Positions 38,240-46,906 of a DNA stretch of 64,000 bases are shown here, piece by piece. The position numbers and the translations under genes are program-made. Origin of the DNA: PALSA-693 sp963781155 (GTDB taxonomy: Bacteria > Actinomycetota > Acidimicrobiia > Acidimicrobiales > Palsa-688); NCBI GenBank assembly GCA_963781155.1, contig CAWAEC010000001.1:24580-88579 (forward strand), written 5' to 3'. Every line of letters starts with the position of its first letter. Position 1 is the stretch's first letter. The notes beneath the pieces were generated by a model that was given only the letters and a program-made list of their open reading frames with translations, did no database searches and was not told where the DNA came from.

Positions 38240-40033
38240 TCACCGGAGGGCGATGCCGCTCAGTCCCGCCAGTACCGCCAACCCGAAGACGGCCCAAGTG
38301 ACCTGATCTCCCACGTGCCCGCTATGGAGCCGACGTAAGCCGGTAGTGGCGACGGCTATCACCGCCCGCAGCCTGTAGTGCAGAACAATAAGCGCCCCGA
38401 CGAGGATTGCTACGGCGGTCTCGGCTAGGTCCAGGAGGCGGGCGGCGAGAGTCCCGGCCGGCGCCTTGGTGATGGCCGTAGTGGTATGGCGTCCATCGAG
38501 GACGGCGCTGGCGTATCCTCTCCGGTCGGCGAAGGTGGTGGCGGTGGTGACAGCGCGATCGGCCAGGTGGGGTACCAGGCCGAGTCCAAGTGCGGCCAGG
38601 AGCAGCAGGGCGGGCACCGCCAGCAGCACCGTGGTCCCGGACCCGGTTGGGGTCTCCGCCTCTTCCTCGGCGGGCGAGAGATGATCGGTTGTCTCGCCGC
38701 GCCAGACTCGAGCGGTTGCGGCGAGGATGGCGGCGCTGGTGCCGACCACGGTGACGGCGAAGACGATCTCGATGACCGGATGGCCCGCCCCAGCGGCCGC
38801 GGCCAGAAGGTCCTTTCCCGCCGACGAGGCAAAGGGGGGCATATCCGCGAGGGCGAGCGCGCCCAGCACGACCAGGCCGGCGGCCACGGCTAGCGCCGCG
38901 CCCTGCCCGGCGAGTGGCCGCCCGCCGGTGAGACGACGATGCCGGTGGAGGACGCCCACAGCGAGGAAAAGCGCGGCTTTGGTCAGCCCGTCGCCTGCAG
39001 CGAGCAGCGCGACTCCGCCCAGGGCGGCGCTGCGCAGCACTGAGAAGCCGAGCAAGTACAGGCCCATATGGGCCACTACGACGAAGGCCAACAGCCGCCT
39101 GAGGTGAGTCTCCACCAGCGACATGGCCGTGCCGACCACAGCGGTGAGTATCCCAAAGGCACCAAGGATCAAGCGGATGCGGTGCTCGGCCGGCCCGCTT
39201 AGGGCGCTCGAGAACACGACCTCCCAGGTTCGGGCTAGCCCGAAGAGTCCGAGTTCGCTCAAAACCCCGGCGAAGAGCACGCAGGCCGGAGCCGGGGCGG
39301 TGCCGTAGGCGTCGGGCAGCCAGAAATGCCACGGCACCACGGCAGCCTTGATGAGAAACCCTGAAGCAAGGAGGGCGAACGCTACGGCAACCAGGCCTCC
39401 GGCGGGGCGCGTCGCCAGGCTCTGGCCCATCTGGGCCATGTTCAAGGTCCCGGTGTGGCCGTAAAGTAGCGACAGGCCGACAAGGAACACCAGCCCGCCG
39501 AAGGTGTTGGTCACGGCGAAGTTGATTGCGCCTTGCAGGGGCGCCCCGCTTTCGGCGTAATAGCCAGTCAGCACGAACCCGACTACCGCCACCAGCTCGA
39601 AGGCGACGAACATGTTGAACAGATCGCCGGTCCAGGCGAAATCGACGCTGGCAGCGACGAAGACCAGCACCAGGGCCGGATAGCGGCCTCCGGTGGTCCC
39701 GAAGAAGCGACGGGAGTAGACCAAAGCGGCGACGGCCAGAGCTCCGGCCAGGACTGCCAGGGCGCCTCCCATCGGATCGACCACGTAGTTGACGCCGATG
39801 ACCGTGCCACGGACTGGGTGCCAGCCGCTGAACCAGTAGACAATCCGGCCGTGCGCGGAGATGGCCAGCGCGACAGCTGCGAGCACGGTAGTAATCGTGG
39901 CGGCCCCGACCGCCAGGACATCGCGGGCGGCCGCGGGTAGTTGCCGGTTGGCGCCGCCGAGTAGCGCCGCGGTTGCCAATGGCACGACAATCGTGAGCGG
40001 GATGATCACGGTCGGCGCCGCGACCGTGCTCAC
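38240..40033 (-). CDS. mrpD: Mrp/MBH antiporter large subunit D (MnhD/MbhH, NuoN-like)
   Basis: This 597-residue membrane protein of the complex I antiporter-like family has about 14 helices. Key features are FNMFVAFELVAVVGFVLTGY with the conserved Glu, LLASGFLIKAAVVPWHFWLP with the conserved Lys and His, and GDGLTKAALFLAVGVLH. The C-terminal extension carries an acidic loop (SPAEEEAETPTGS). The start overlaps the mrpC stop (ATGA at 40030-40033). It is the only large antiporter-like subunit of the module. Confidence 0.88.
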   Translation of the reverse strand: MSTVAAPTVIIPLTIVVPLATAALLGGANRQLPAAARDVLAVGAATITTVLAAVALAISAHGRIVYWFSGWHPVRGTVIGVNYVVDPMGGALAVLAGALAVAALVYSRRFFGTTGGRYPALVLVFVAASVDFAWTGDLFNMFVAFELVAVVGFVLTGYYAESGAPLQGAINFAVTNTFGGLVFLVGLSLLYGHTGTLNMAQMGQSLATRPAGGLVAVAFALLASGFLIKAAVVPWHFWLPDAYGTAPAPACVLFAGVLSELGLFGLARTWEVVFSSALSGPAEHRIRLILGAFGILTAVVGTAMSLVETHLRRLLAFVVVAHMGLYLLGFSVLRSAALGGVALLAAGDGLTKAALFLAVGVLHRHRRLTGGRPLAGQGAALAVAAGLVVLGALALADMPPFASSAGKDLLAAAAGAGHPVIEIVFAVTVVGTSAAILAATARVWRGETTDHLSPAEEEAETPTGSGTTVLLAVPALLLLAALGLGLVPHLADRAVTTATTFADRRGYASAVLDGRHTTTAITKAPAGTLAARLLDLAETAVAILVGALIVLHYRLRAVIAVATTGLRRLHSGHVGDQVTWAVFGLAVLAGLSGIALR

Positions 40034-40386
40034 CCCTTTGACGGATTCATGGTCCGTAAGTCGTCGGGATCCAGACTGCCGACACGCTTCTCGATCTGGA
40101 TAGCCAAGGCCAACAGCAGCGCCGATACGGCGGCGCCGAGAACAACGTCGGTCAGAGCCAGGGCTTGCATGATGGCGTCGACGGTCGGCCCACGATGATC
40201 AGACAGACCGACGAACACCGGGGCGTGGCCGCCTTTGACGTAGCCGATCTCAAGGATGAAGACGTCCGTGGCTGACTGGGCCACCGACAGGCAGATCACC
40301 AGGTGGATGAGGTTGCGGCTGGTCACGATCCCATACAGCCCGATGACGAAAAGCCAGATCACCACCCCGAAAGCGAGAACGCTCAT
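40030..40386 (-). CDS. mrpC: Mrp/MBH subunit C (MnhC/MbhG, NuoK-like)
   Basis: This 118-residue protein has three membrane helices (FGVVIWLFVIGLYGIVTSRN, LIHLVICLSVAQSATDVFI, LALTDVVLGAAVSALLLALA). The DPDD-rich tail and the Asp in ALALTDVV are typical of this subunit. It overlaps both neighbours by four bases. Confidence 0.87.
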   Translation of the reverse strand: MSVLAFGVVIWLFVIGLYGIVTSRNLIHLVICLSVAQSATDVFILEIGYVKGGHAPVFVGLSDHRGPTVDAIMQALALTDVVLGAAVSALLLALAIQIEKRVGSLDPDDLRTMNPSKG

Positions 40387-41141
40387 CGGGAGGAGCCTCT
40401 GATGACTGCGGTCTGATCGAGGAACTCCTTGACCAAAAGCACGAAGCCGGCGGCGACCTCCACCCCGACCACGGCGTTGATGACCGGTAGGGTCCCGCCG
40501 GATATGAGATTGCCGGCCTGTCCCAGACCGATCACGTTGGTCAGGTAAGCCGAACCGCCGATCAGGGCCACGACACCGACCACCACGTAGCCTCCGGCGC
40601 CCAGCCCCTCGGCCCCCTCGACCAGGCTGCCCGCTTCAAAGCGTTCCACTCGGGCGTAGCTGGTCGCCAGATACACCACGAACAGGGCGCTGGCGAGGAC
40701 CACACCGCCCTGGAAGCCCCCACCGGGAGATATTTGGCCGTGCGTCACGGTCTCCAGGCCGACCACGACCAGGAGGGGGCTGACCACCACGGCCAGCAAG
40801 CCGACGGTGGGGCTTGGCGGCGGGATGCGACGGTCAGGGGCCTCATCCTCGGGCAACTGTCGGGTCTCGTTGGCGAGGGGCCGTAGCAGCATCGAGACGC
40901 CGGTGACGGCGGCGAACAGGATGAATTCCTCGAAGAGGGTATCGATTCCCCGGTAGTCGAAGCTCACCGCTGAAACCACATCGGTGGCGTGGCGCTGCGG
41001 TACCGACAGGGCGTTGAGGATCCGGGCGTACGCCGAAACCGGCGCCCCGAACGGTCGTAGGCCGGCGAACCCAACGACCAACGCAACCGACAGCCCGGCC
41101 GCAGCAACCGCGAACAACATCAGCCGGGTGCGCCGGGTCAC
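40383..41141 (-). CDS. mrpB: Mrp/MBH subunit: MbhE-like domain fused to MnhB
   Basis: This 252-residue protein combines two modules. The N-terminal ~95 residues match MbhE or the end of MrpA (VVSAVSFDYRGIDTLFEEFI, then LFAAVTGVSMLLRP). The rest is MnhB, with THGQISPGGGFQGGVVLASA and five to six helices. In classic Mrp operons the first module is the tail of MrpA; here the MrpA antiporter body is missing. It overlaps both neighbours by four bases. Confidence 0.82.
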   Translation of the reverse strand: MTRRTRLMLFAVAAAGLSVALVVGFAGLRPFGAPVSAYARILNALSVPQRHATDVVSAVSFDYRGIDTLFEEFILFAAVTGVSMLLRPLANETRQLPEDEAPDRRIPPPSPTVGLLAVVVSPLLVVVGLETVTHGQISPGGGFQGGVVLASALFVVYLATSYARVERFEAGSLVEGAEGLGAGGYVVVGVVALIGGSAYLTNVIGLGQAGNLISGGTLPVINAVVGVEVAAGFVLLVKEFLDQTAVIRGSSR

Positions 41142-41380
41142 CGGTGCTGCCTTCTAACCTTGGCCAGGCTGAGCAGCACGATCAACGGGAGAGCAACGGC
41201 TCCCACCACCAGCTGGGACAGGGCCACGTCGCCCGCCTGCATCGTCAAGTACAGGGTAGCCAGGCACAGCCCAAAAAAGCCGGCCACGAAGGCCTGGCGC
41301 AGCGGGTCGCGAGTGAGCACTACTGCGGTGCCCGACGCCCCAGCCCACAGCAGCGCCGCCACAATCAATGTGTTCGTCAC
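41138..41380 (-). CDS. DUF4040/MbhD-like small subunit
   Basis: It is 80 residues with three helices (LIVAALLWAGASGTAVVLTR, AFVAGFFGLCLATLYLTMQA, LSQLVVGAVALPLIVLLSLA). The DVALSQLVVGAV motif equals DVAxTEAxVGAG of MbhD and MrpA. It overlaps mrpG and the next gene. Confidence 0.82.
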   Translation of the reverse strand: MTNTLIVAALLWAGASGTAVVLTRDPLRQAFVAGFFGLCLATLYLTMQAGDVALSQLVVGAVALPLIVLLSLAKVRRQHR

Positions 41381-41697
41381 CGACTCTGTCCCTCGGGCCG
41401 CTCCGAGCCGGCCGTCTCGTCGTGGCGGCGGACCGCGATCGAGCGGGCGCAGGCGTGGCTCACCAGCGGGCTGCTCGCGGCGATCACCGCGGCAAGCAGG
41501 ATGGCAGCCGTGCCCGAGGCGTTCAACCCGTCACGAACGACCACCGCGGCGCAGGTAGCAGCCACGCCGAGCGTCGACGCCGGCGTCACGACATGAAGCC
41601 GGTCGATGGGATCGGTCAGCGACGCCATAGCCAAACACGACAAACAAACCACCCCCAAACCCATCACAAGAAGAACCACAGAAACGATGTCGCGCAC
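41377..41697 (-). CDS. mrpG: Mrp/MBH subunit G (MnhG)
   Basis: From GTG 41697 it is about 106 residues. It shows the three-helix MnhG pattern with DPIDRLHVVTPASTLGVAAT, matching the family's DxxxRLHAxTxxxTLG. It starts seven bases after the mrpF stop. A longer open frame upstream is discarded because it overlaps mrpF. Confidence 0.83.
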   Translation of the reverse strand: MRDIVSVVLLVMGLGVVCLSCLAMASLTDPIDRLHVVTPASTLGVAATCAAVVVRDGLNASGTAAILLAAVIAASSPLVSHACARSIAVRRHDETAGSERPEGQSR

Positions 41698-41704
41698 CGG
41701 GGGA

Positions 41705-41956
41705 CTACACCCATCGTTCCAGGAACCGGGCAAAAAGCAGGGAACCTCCAGTCGACACCACGGCCAGCACCGCCCCAAGCGAGGCGAGCGCCGGCTCGGC
41801 GAAGGCCACCGCCAGTAGCAGAAGAATCAAAGCTTGGACGGTACCGGTAAGCCCCAGCGCAACCAGTCGGTCCTCCGGAGTGCCTCGCCAGCACACCCAG
41901 GCGCACGGCCCGAGGGCGGCCATGAGCACCAGCACGGCGACCGCAAATGCCGTCAC
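41705..41956 (-). CDS. mrpF: Mrp/MBH subunit F (MnhF)
   Basis: It is 83 residues with three helices (FAVAVLVLMAALGPCAWVCW, LVALGLTGTVQALILLLLAV, LGAVLAVVSTGGSLLFARFL). The R in GTPEDRLVAL corresponds to the conserved DR of MnhF. It overlaps mrpE by four bases. Confidence 0.82.
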   Translation of the reverse strand: MTAFAVAVLVLMAALGPCAWVCWRGTPEDRLVALGLTGTVQALILLLLAVAFAEPALASLGAVLAVVSTGGSLLFARFLERWV

Positions 41957-42513
41957 GGCGCAGACCCCGACGGCCGGGCCACGAAGTCATGGACCGTAGC
42001 CACACCGCTGTCCGCGTCGATGTCCACCACGATCGTGTCGGGCGTGACGGAAAGCAAGGCACCCACCACGGCGCTGCGGCGAGCGGCATTCCAACCCCCG
42101 CCCCCCACGTCAGTGGCTACCGTCCGGAACCCGCCAGGAGGGCCGAGGCCTCGGGCCCGGCGCCAAGCCACTCGATAGACCCCGATGGTCTGGCGACACA
42201 GCGCCGGGCCTAGGCGAACCACCTCCACCAGATCGCCTCGGCGTAACTGTGGCACCGCCCGGCCACGAACGGTCACGAACCAACCGACAGCTACTCCCAC
42301 CCCTGCGGCGACGAGACCGGCCAGGTTGTCCTGCAGATCGGCCTGGCCGACCAGCGCAATCCACACCCCGAATAAGACACCGAACGCCGCCAGCCCGGCG
42401 CCGAGCAGGTAGATCCCAGACGGACGATCACTCCGGTCTTCGCCGATCGCGCCGGTCACCGGCAGAACCGAACCGTTTCGAGGGCGCCCCAGTTTATGGG
42501 AGGACCCCCCCAC
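41953..42513 (-). CDS. mrpE: Mrp/MBH subunit E (MnhE)
   Basis: Up to 186 residues. Two N-terminal helices (IYLLGAGLAAFGVLFGVWIA, NLAGLVAAGVGVAVGWFVTV) are followed by a soluble part with ARRSAVVGALLSVTPDTIVV, the LxNSITLTPGT region of MnhE. The GTG 42513 start is uncertain; the first ~30 residues look unlike the family, and a GTG about 20 codons later is possible. It is the first gene of the module. Confidence 0.78.
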   Translation of the reverse strand: MGGSSHKLGRPRNGSVLPVTGAIGEDRSDRPSGIYLLGAGLAAFGVLFGVWIALVGQADLQDNLAGLVAAGVGVAVGWFVTVRGRAVPQLRRGDLVEVVRLGPALCRQTIGVYRVAWRRARGLGPPGGFRTVATDVGGGGWNAARRSAVVGALLSVTPDTIVVDIDADSGVATVHDFVARPSGSAP

Positions 42514-42561
42514 GGCAGGTCGGTCGGCATTCGAAGCCGGCGGCGGAGATCCAAGAAGAGA

Positions 42562-42717
42562 TCAGTAATAGTGGCGCCGACCGCCAACGGCGCGCCCGGT
42601 AGCTCCGAGCAACTCGAATATCAGTCCGACAACGAGAACGATGATCCCGATCGACCAGAGGATCGGTATGGCCAGGATAAATCCCAGTACCAATAAAACA
42701 ATCCCCACGATAATCAT
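42562..42717 (-). CDS. DUF6131-like small membrane protein
   Basis: This 51-residue protein starts at ATG 42717 with AAAGGAG upstream. It reads MIIVGIVLLVLGFILAIPIL with a second helix and ends LLGATGRAVGGRRHYY, the signature I associate with DUF6131. Function unknown. Confidence 0.75.
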   Translation of the reverse strand: MIIVGIVLLVLGFILAIPILWSIGIIVLVVGLIFELLGATGRAVGGRRHYY

Positions 42718-42962
42718 TAGCATCTCCTTTGCAGCACAAATTGATTGAATGCCGGACCGGTTCCTGCCGAATAGTGATACCCCGGAACAGTCGCTGCCTG
42801 ATCGAACGCCCCACGAAAGGTCGAACCACTGTCTTGGCCCCATGGGCCCGCCGATCGTCTGACGGCTTATCCAAAGGGGATACTTCCTATGCGCTGCTGC
42901 GGCGGGCTGGAACACGAGCGCGACTGGCTGACAGCGTCGCATAGTCCTCTACCGCCCCTCTG

Positions 42963-43229
42963 CTAGTACATCGAGTCTCGGCGTTCTTCGACGATGGTGC
43001 CGTCCGAGCTGCGATACCTGGTTCGGCTGCGGCCCCGACCACCGAACCCGCCCCAAGAGGACCAGAAGATGAGTGATACAACGAATCCGACCGCGCCCAC
43101 CACCATCAAGATCACCCCAACGGTGTGAAGGTTAAACGTCGAAGCGTGCACCGTCGCTGAGCGCACGGTGGTGGCGAACCGCAGAATGGCACCAACAGCG
43201 AAAACCACGATGCTCGTAGCCACACCCAT
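42963..43229 (-). CDS. DUF6458-like small membrane protein
   Basis: It is 88 residues from ATG 43229 (GGAGGG seven bases upstream). It has two helices, VATSIVVFAVGAILRFATTV and FNLHTVGVILMVVGAVGFVV, followed by SLIFWSSWGG and a basic RGRSRTRYR tail. The HTVGVILMVVGAVG motif fits DUF6458. Confidence 0.75.
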   Translation of the reverse strand: MGVATSIVVFAVGAILRFATTVRSATVHASTFNLHTVGVILMVVGAVGFVVSLIFWSSWGGFGGRGRSRTRYRSSDGTIVEERRDSMY

Positions 43230-43544
43230 AACCAGTCCCTCCATCTCGACAGGTGGTTCACCCGCATGATGTCGGTCTCTACCCGGTTTGCGAGCCGGGT
43301 AACCATGTCCGCGCCGACAGCCCGACCACACTCTTGCCGTCGGGAGGCGACTCCGTGGTGCAACGACTCCGAGGGCCGGCTGGCGCAACCCCGGTCGCGC
43401 TCTCCAGGAATGTTCGGGTCGACCCCGGCGAAACTCCTAAAACAAGTGGACAGCCCCAGTTACCCCAGGCTCACGGCGCCGTTTCAGCTCGTTCGATGTC
43501 GGGTACTGAGACGAAGTAGGGCAGTTCGACTGGGGAGGAAACAT
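43230..43544. other. Divergent intergenic region, nothing recognised
   Basis: It contains the leaders of the DUF6458-like and the membrane-anchored gene at 43545. No clear regulator site is seen. Confidence 0.4.
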
Positions 43545-44138
43545 ATGCCAGCATGGGGATGGGTTCTGCTCGGAATAGCAATCTTGGTTGCGGTTGTCTT
43601 GGGCGTGCTTCTGGTCGCGGCCAACCGGCGGACGGCCGCATTGCGAAGCCGCTTCGGACCTGAGTACGACCGGACGGTGGCCGCCACGGGCCATAAGCGC
43701 GACGCCGAAGCGGAACTAGAAGAACGCCAAGATCGACATAACCAATTCCCGATCCGAGCCCTCAACCCCGTCGCTCGCCAGCGCTACCAAGGCGACTGGC
43801 GAACGCTACAGTCACAATTCGTCGACGACCCCACCGGAGCGGTGGTGGGAGCAGACCGGCTCATCCAATTGGTCATGCGCGAGCGCGGCTACCCCGTTGA
43901 AGACTTTGATCAGCGCGCCGAAGACTTGTCAGTCGACCATCCCGACGTCGTCGAGAACTACCGACAAGGACACCGGTTGGCTACCGCCAGCTACCACCGC
44001 GACGACACCTCGACCGAAGGCCTGCGCCAGGCCATGTGGCACTACCGGGCGCTCTTCGAGGAGCTCGTCGAGCCTACCGAACCCGGCGACGGCTCGACCG
44101 ACTCCCAGCAGAGCAGTTTCGAGGACAGGAGCGTGTGA
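43545..44138 (+). CDS. Membrane-anchored conserved hypothetical protein
   Basis: It is 197 residues from ATG 43545 (GGGGAGGAAAC upstream). An N-terminal membrane helix (WGWVLLGIAILVAVVLGVLL) is followed by LRSRFGPEYDRTVAATG, a coiled charged region and QSQFVDDPTGAVVGADRLIQ with YPVEDFDQRAEDLSVDHPDV. I recall this pattern in many actinobacteria without a known role. Its second half is related to the next gene. Confidence 0.72.
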   Translation: MPAWGWVLLGIAILVAVVLGVLLVAANRRTAALRSRFGPEYDRTVAATGHKRDAEAELEERQDRHNQFPIRALNPVARQRYQGDWRTLQSQFVDDPTGAVVGADRLIQLVMRERGYPVEDFDQRAEDLSVDHPDVVENYRQGHRLATASYHRDDTSTEGLRQAMWHYRALFEELVEPTEPGDGSTDSQQSSFEDRSV

Positions 44139-44674
44139 TGGAAAGAGGCGAAGCGACCGTCGACAACGACCTCACCCAGATCCCAACGCGAAATGAAACC
44201 GAAAAGTCTAACGTCGGGACAGGGCACCAGCCCGCTGGTGAGGCTGAGTCCACTCCGGCTATCGCCGCTCCGTCCCGGCCACAGCCCGAGGCTGCCTCTT
44301 CCTTTTCCTCCGCAGCAGGCCCCGCGCCTGGTCGAGATCCGGTGTCCGCAGTCGATCCCGACGGGGCCGCCCCAGCCGGTCAACAGGGTGATCGTGATGC
44401 GGCCGAAGACTTGCTGCTCCCCGCGGACCAGAGGCAACTGTTTACCGCCCAATGGTCTGACATCCAGGCCCACTTTGTCGATCAACCCCGCCAAGCGGTG
44501 AAGCAGGCCGATGGGTTGGTCGTCGACATCATGCAGCGGGTTACCGCCGGCTTCTCACATGAGCGAGAGCGTTTGGAAGCGCAATGGGAACAGGGAGACG
44601 ATGTTTCGACCGAAGACCTTCGGGTGGCTTTGACCAGGTACCGATCATTCTTCGATCGACTGATCTCGACGTGA
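44138..44674 (+). CDS. Soluble paralogue of the preceding protein
   Basis: It is 178 residues. The ATG overlaps the preceding stop (TGATG). The first 90 residues are disordered and rich in Pro, Ala and Ser. The rest (QWSDIQAHFVDQPRQAVKQA to RYRSFFDRLIS) matches the QSQFVDDPTGAVVGADRL domain and the RYRxLF-type ending of the upstream gene. The two probably form a pair with one membrane-bound and one free member. Confidence 0.65.
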   Translation: MERGEATVDNDLTQIPTRNETEKSNVGTGHQPAGEAESTPAIAAPSRPQPEAASSFSSAAGPAPGRDPVSAVDPDGAAPAGQQGDRDAAEDLLLPADQRQLFTAQWSDIQAHFVDQPRQAVKQADGLVVDIMQRVTAGFSHERERLEAQWEQGDDVSTEDLRVALTRYRSFFDRLIST

Positions 44675-44930
44675 CGGTCCGACTGGCTTGGATCACTCAA
44701 ACTACTTGAGATTCCGTGCAGTAGACGGCTGACCCCCGAGCGATCATGGACCGGGCCCGAGACGCCGTCCACGGCGCAACTAACTGAACGCGCTGAAAGA
44801 CGCCACGTGCTCATCGGCATCTTGAGCGCGGCGGCCTTGGGTCTGATAGCGACACCGTTCGCTCTGACGCGCTGTCAGCCCCAGGAGTATGCCGCACCGG
44901 CCGATCTGCCGGAAATTGATGGAAGGTTGA

Positions 44931-45959
44931 TCACCGAGACGGCGGCTGTCGCTTCCGCCGCAGCTGTCGGAGCCCCGCTATTGCCGGGAGCACCGCGAAC
45001 CACAGGTTGAACAATCGGTAGGCAGCCACCGCAAGAATGGCCGTGGCCAGGGGGTAGCCGACCCAGCTGAGCGCGAAGGGCAGGAGGGCTTCCACGGCGC
45101 CCGCCCCGGCTAGCGGCAGGCTCCGGCGGGTCAAGGTATAACCGGTGGCGTACCCGACCACGAGGGCGGGACCGCCGGGGTGGCCATGGGTGAACACGGC
45201 CATGCAGGCGGCGAGGACACCAACGTCCGTGGCCCAGTAGACCGACATGCCCACCAGCGCCAGAGGACCCGCTGGCCGGGAGCGCACGATCGAAAGCGTT
45301 CGGTCGATGGCGTCCAGAGGATGCCGGACGGCGGACCACCAGGTGTCCGGGCAGCCGGCCCGGCGATAACACAGTAGCAACCCGATGACGACGACCGAAC
45401 CGACGGGCACACCGACAACCCACGTAGGCAACAGTCCAGCCTGGGCATGCCAGTGGCCACGAAGCAAGTAGAGCGCGCACGCGAACGTGACCGGCGCCAG
45501 AACTGCGTACTCAAGCAGGCCCAGGGCCAGGACCCGGCGCCCGGCGTCCCGTTTGGTCAGGCCCGCATCGCGAAACCCGCTGGCGTCGAGGGTGAACCCG
45601 CTTCGGGGGCTGAACGGACCGAAGCCTGTCGCGACCATGGCCACCGCTTCTTCGGCGTCCAGACCCGAACCCCGGTCAACCCGGGCCACCTCCCGGTAGG
45701 GGAGGCTGTACCCGAGGTGGCTGACGATTACCGCCACCGGTGCCACCATCAGCCACGGCCAGTCAGGCTGCAGCAGCCCGTGCCAGAGGTTCGACCAACC
45801 CGCCACCCAGGTAACCCCCAGGAGCGCCGCGAACGACGCGGCCGCACTCACGATCAGCGTCCCCGAGATGTACCAACCGCCGAGCCGATGGTGGTCGGTC
45901 CGCAGCCAAGTTTCCCAGTACGACACCCCGTTCCGGGCGTCGCTCGTTGGCGTTGACAT
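44931..45959 (-). CDS. UPF0104/lysylphosphatidylglycerol synthase-type membrane protein
   Basis: It is 342 residues with about eight helices. The segment GYATGYTLTRRSLPLAGAGA followed by VEALLPFALSWVG is the conserved RxLPxPGGxGxxE region of UPF0104/AglD-like flippase-domain proteins. There is no C-terminal acyltransferase domain. ATG 45959. Confidence 0.65.
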   Translation of the reverse strand: MSTPTSDARNGVSYWETWLRTDHHRLGGWYISGTLIVSAAASFAALLGVTWVAGWSNLWHGLLQPDWPWLMVAPVAVIVSHLGYSLPYREVARVDRGSGLDAEEAVAMVATGFGPFSPRSGFTLDASGFRDAGLTKRDAGRRVLALGLLEYAVLAPVTFACALYLLRGHWHAQAGLLPTWVVGVPVGSVVVIGLLLCYRRAGCPDTWWSAVRHPLDAIDRTLSIVRSRPAGPLALVGMSVYWATDVGVLAACMAVFTHGHPGGPALVVGYATGYTLTRRSLPLAGAGAVEALLPFALSWVGYPLATAILAVAAYRLFNLWFAVLPAIAGLRQLRRKRQPPSR

Positions 45960-46510
45960 CCGACGACATCTCTACCCGGAAACAGGACGTCCTGACGCTC
46001 CGCGCCCGGGCCTACAACGCCGGCGACGGCCTGACGACCGAGCGGTGAGTGCCCGGCCAGGATGCCGACACCGGCCCCACTGGTTGTCCGGATGGTCATC
46101 CAGGCTGTCGTGATGGGACCGACACAGCTGTGCGCCATCGGGTGAGCTTGCTCTCGAAGCTGCCGTGCGCGGTACAGCTAATCGCTCTGGTCGGCGGAGT
46201 TCCCATAGCATGGACGGGGCGCCCGGCATCCTTCCGCAACGAGTCGGTTCGCGACCACAATCAGCACGGGCGGCAGGAACAGCGGCCAGATGCCTACGCC
46301 AATGGGTACCGCCAGGGGGACTCCCTTGCCTGCTTGATTTCACAGTCCGGGCGGGCCCTGGTCAACCTGGCCGAGGCGCTCAACCGGCGACGGAACCGCG
46401 CCCGCAATCACACGATCTCCGTTTCACCGATAGGGACCAAGGCGCCCTCGACCGCACCCTGGAGCTGGCCTGAGTCTCCCCCCTGTTCGAGCCGGTCCCC
46501 CGGGGGGCTG
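45960..46510. other. Intergenic, nothing recognised
   Basis: Open frames on both strands lack ribosome sites and known motifs. Confidence 0.4.
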
Positions 46511-46906
46511 TCAGGCCTGGCACCGAAACCAGACGGTCTTGCCAGCTGGCCCAGGGTCAGTGCCCCAAGCCTCCGAGAGGGCCGCCACGATGCGGAGACC
46601 TCGGCCCGACTCGGACGGAAGGACCCCGTCAGCGACCACCGGAACCTGCTGCCCGGCGTCGAAGACCTCGATCTGAACCCGGCCGTGGAGGTCGTGGACA
46701 AGCAAGTCGATCGGGGTGCCGGCATGCACGACGGCGTTGGTTACCAACTCACTGGTCAGTAGCACGACGACGTCGATGGCTGCTGGTCGGGCGATCTCCG
46801 ATAAGACCTCTTCTACAATCCCCCGGGCCACGGCCACGCTGGCCGGCTCGGGGGGCAGTCGGACGCTCGCGACCATGTCGTCCCGTCCAGTCGACTCCTG
46901 GGTCAC
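46511..46906 (-). CDS. Anti-sigma factor type ATP-binding protein (RsbW-like HATPase)
   Basis: This 131-residue HATPase shows the N box LLTSELVTNAVVHAG, DAGQQVPVV and the G box ESGRGLRIVAALS. GTG 46906 has GGGAGG eight bases upstream. Relatives bind sigma factors or phosphorylate STAS antagonists such as the ones at 9125 and 54327; pairing is not shown. Confidence 0.82.
   Translation of the reverse strand: MTQESTGRDDMVASVRLPPEPASVAVARGIVEEVLSEIARPAAIDVVVLLTSELVTNAVVHAGTPIDLLVHDLHGRVQIEVFDAGQQVPVVADGVLPSESGRGLRIVAALSEAWGTDPGPAGKTVWFRCQA

Noticed and set aside
44807..45010. Plus-strand frame starting MLIGILSAAALGLIATPF with a signal-like start
   Set aside because: Its second half lies antisense to the UPF0104-like gene and it has no ribosome site. 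It may be a remnant, but I cannot support a gene.
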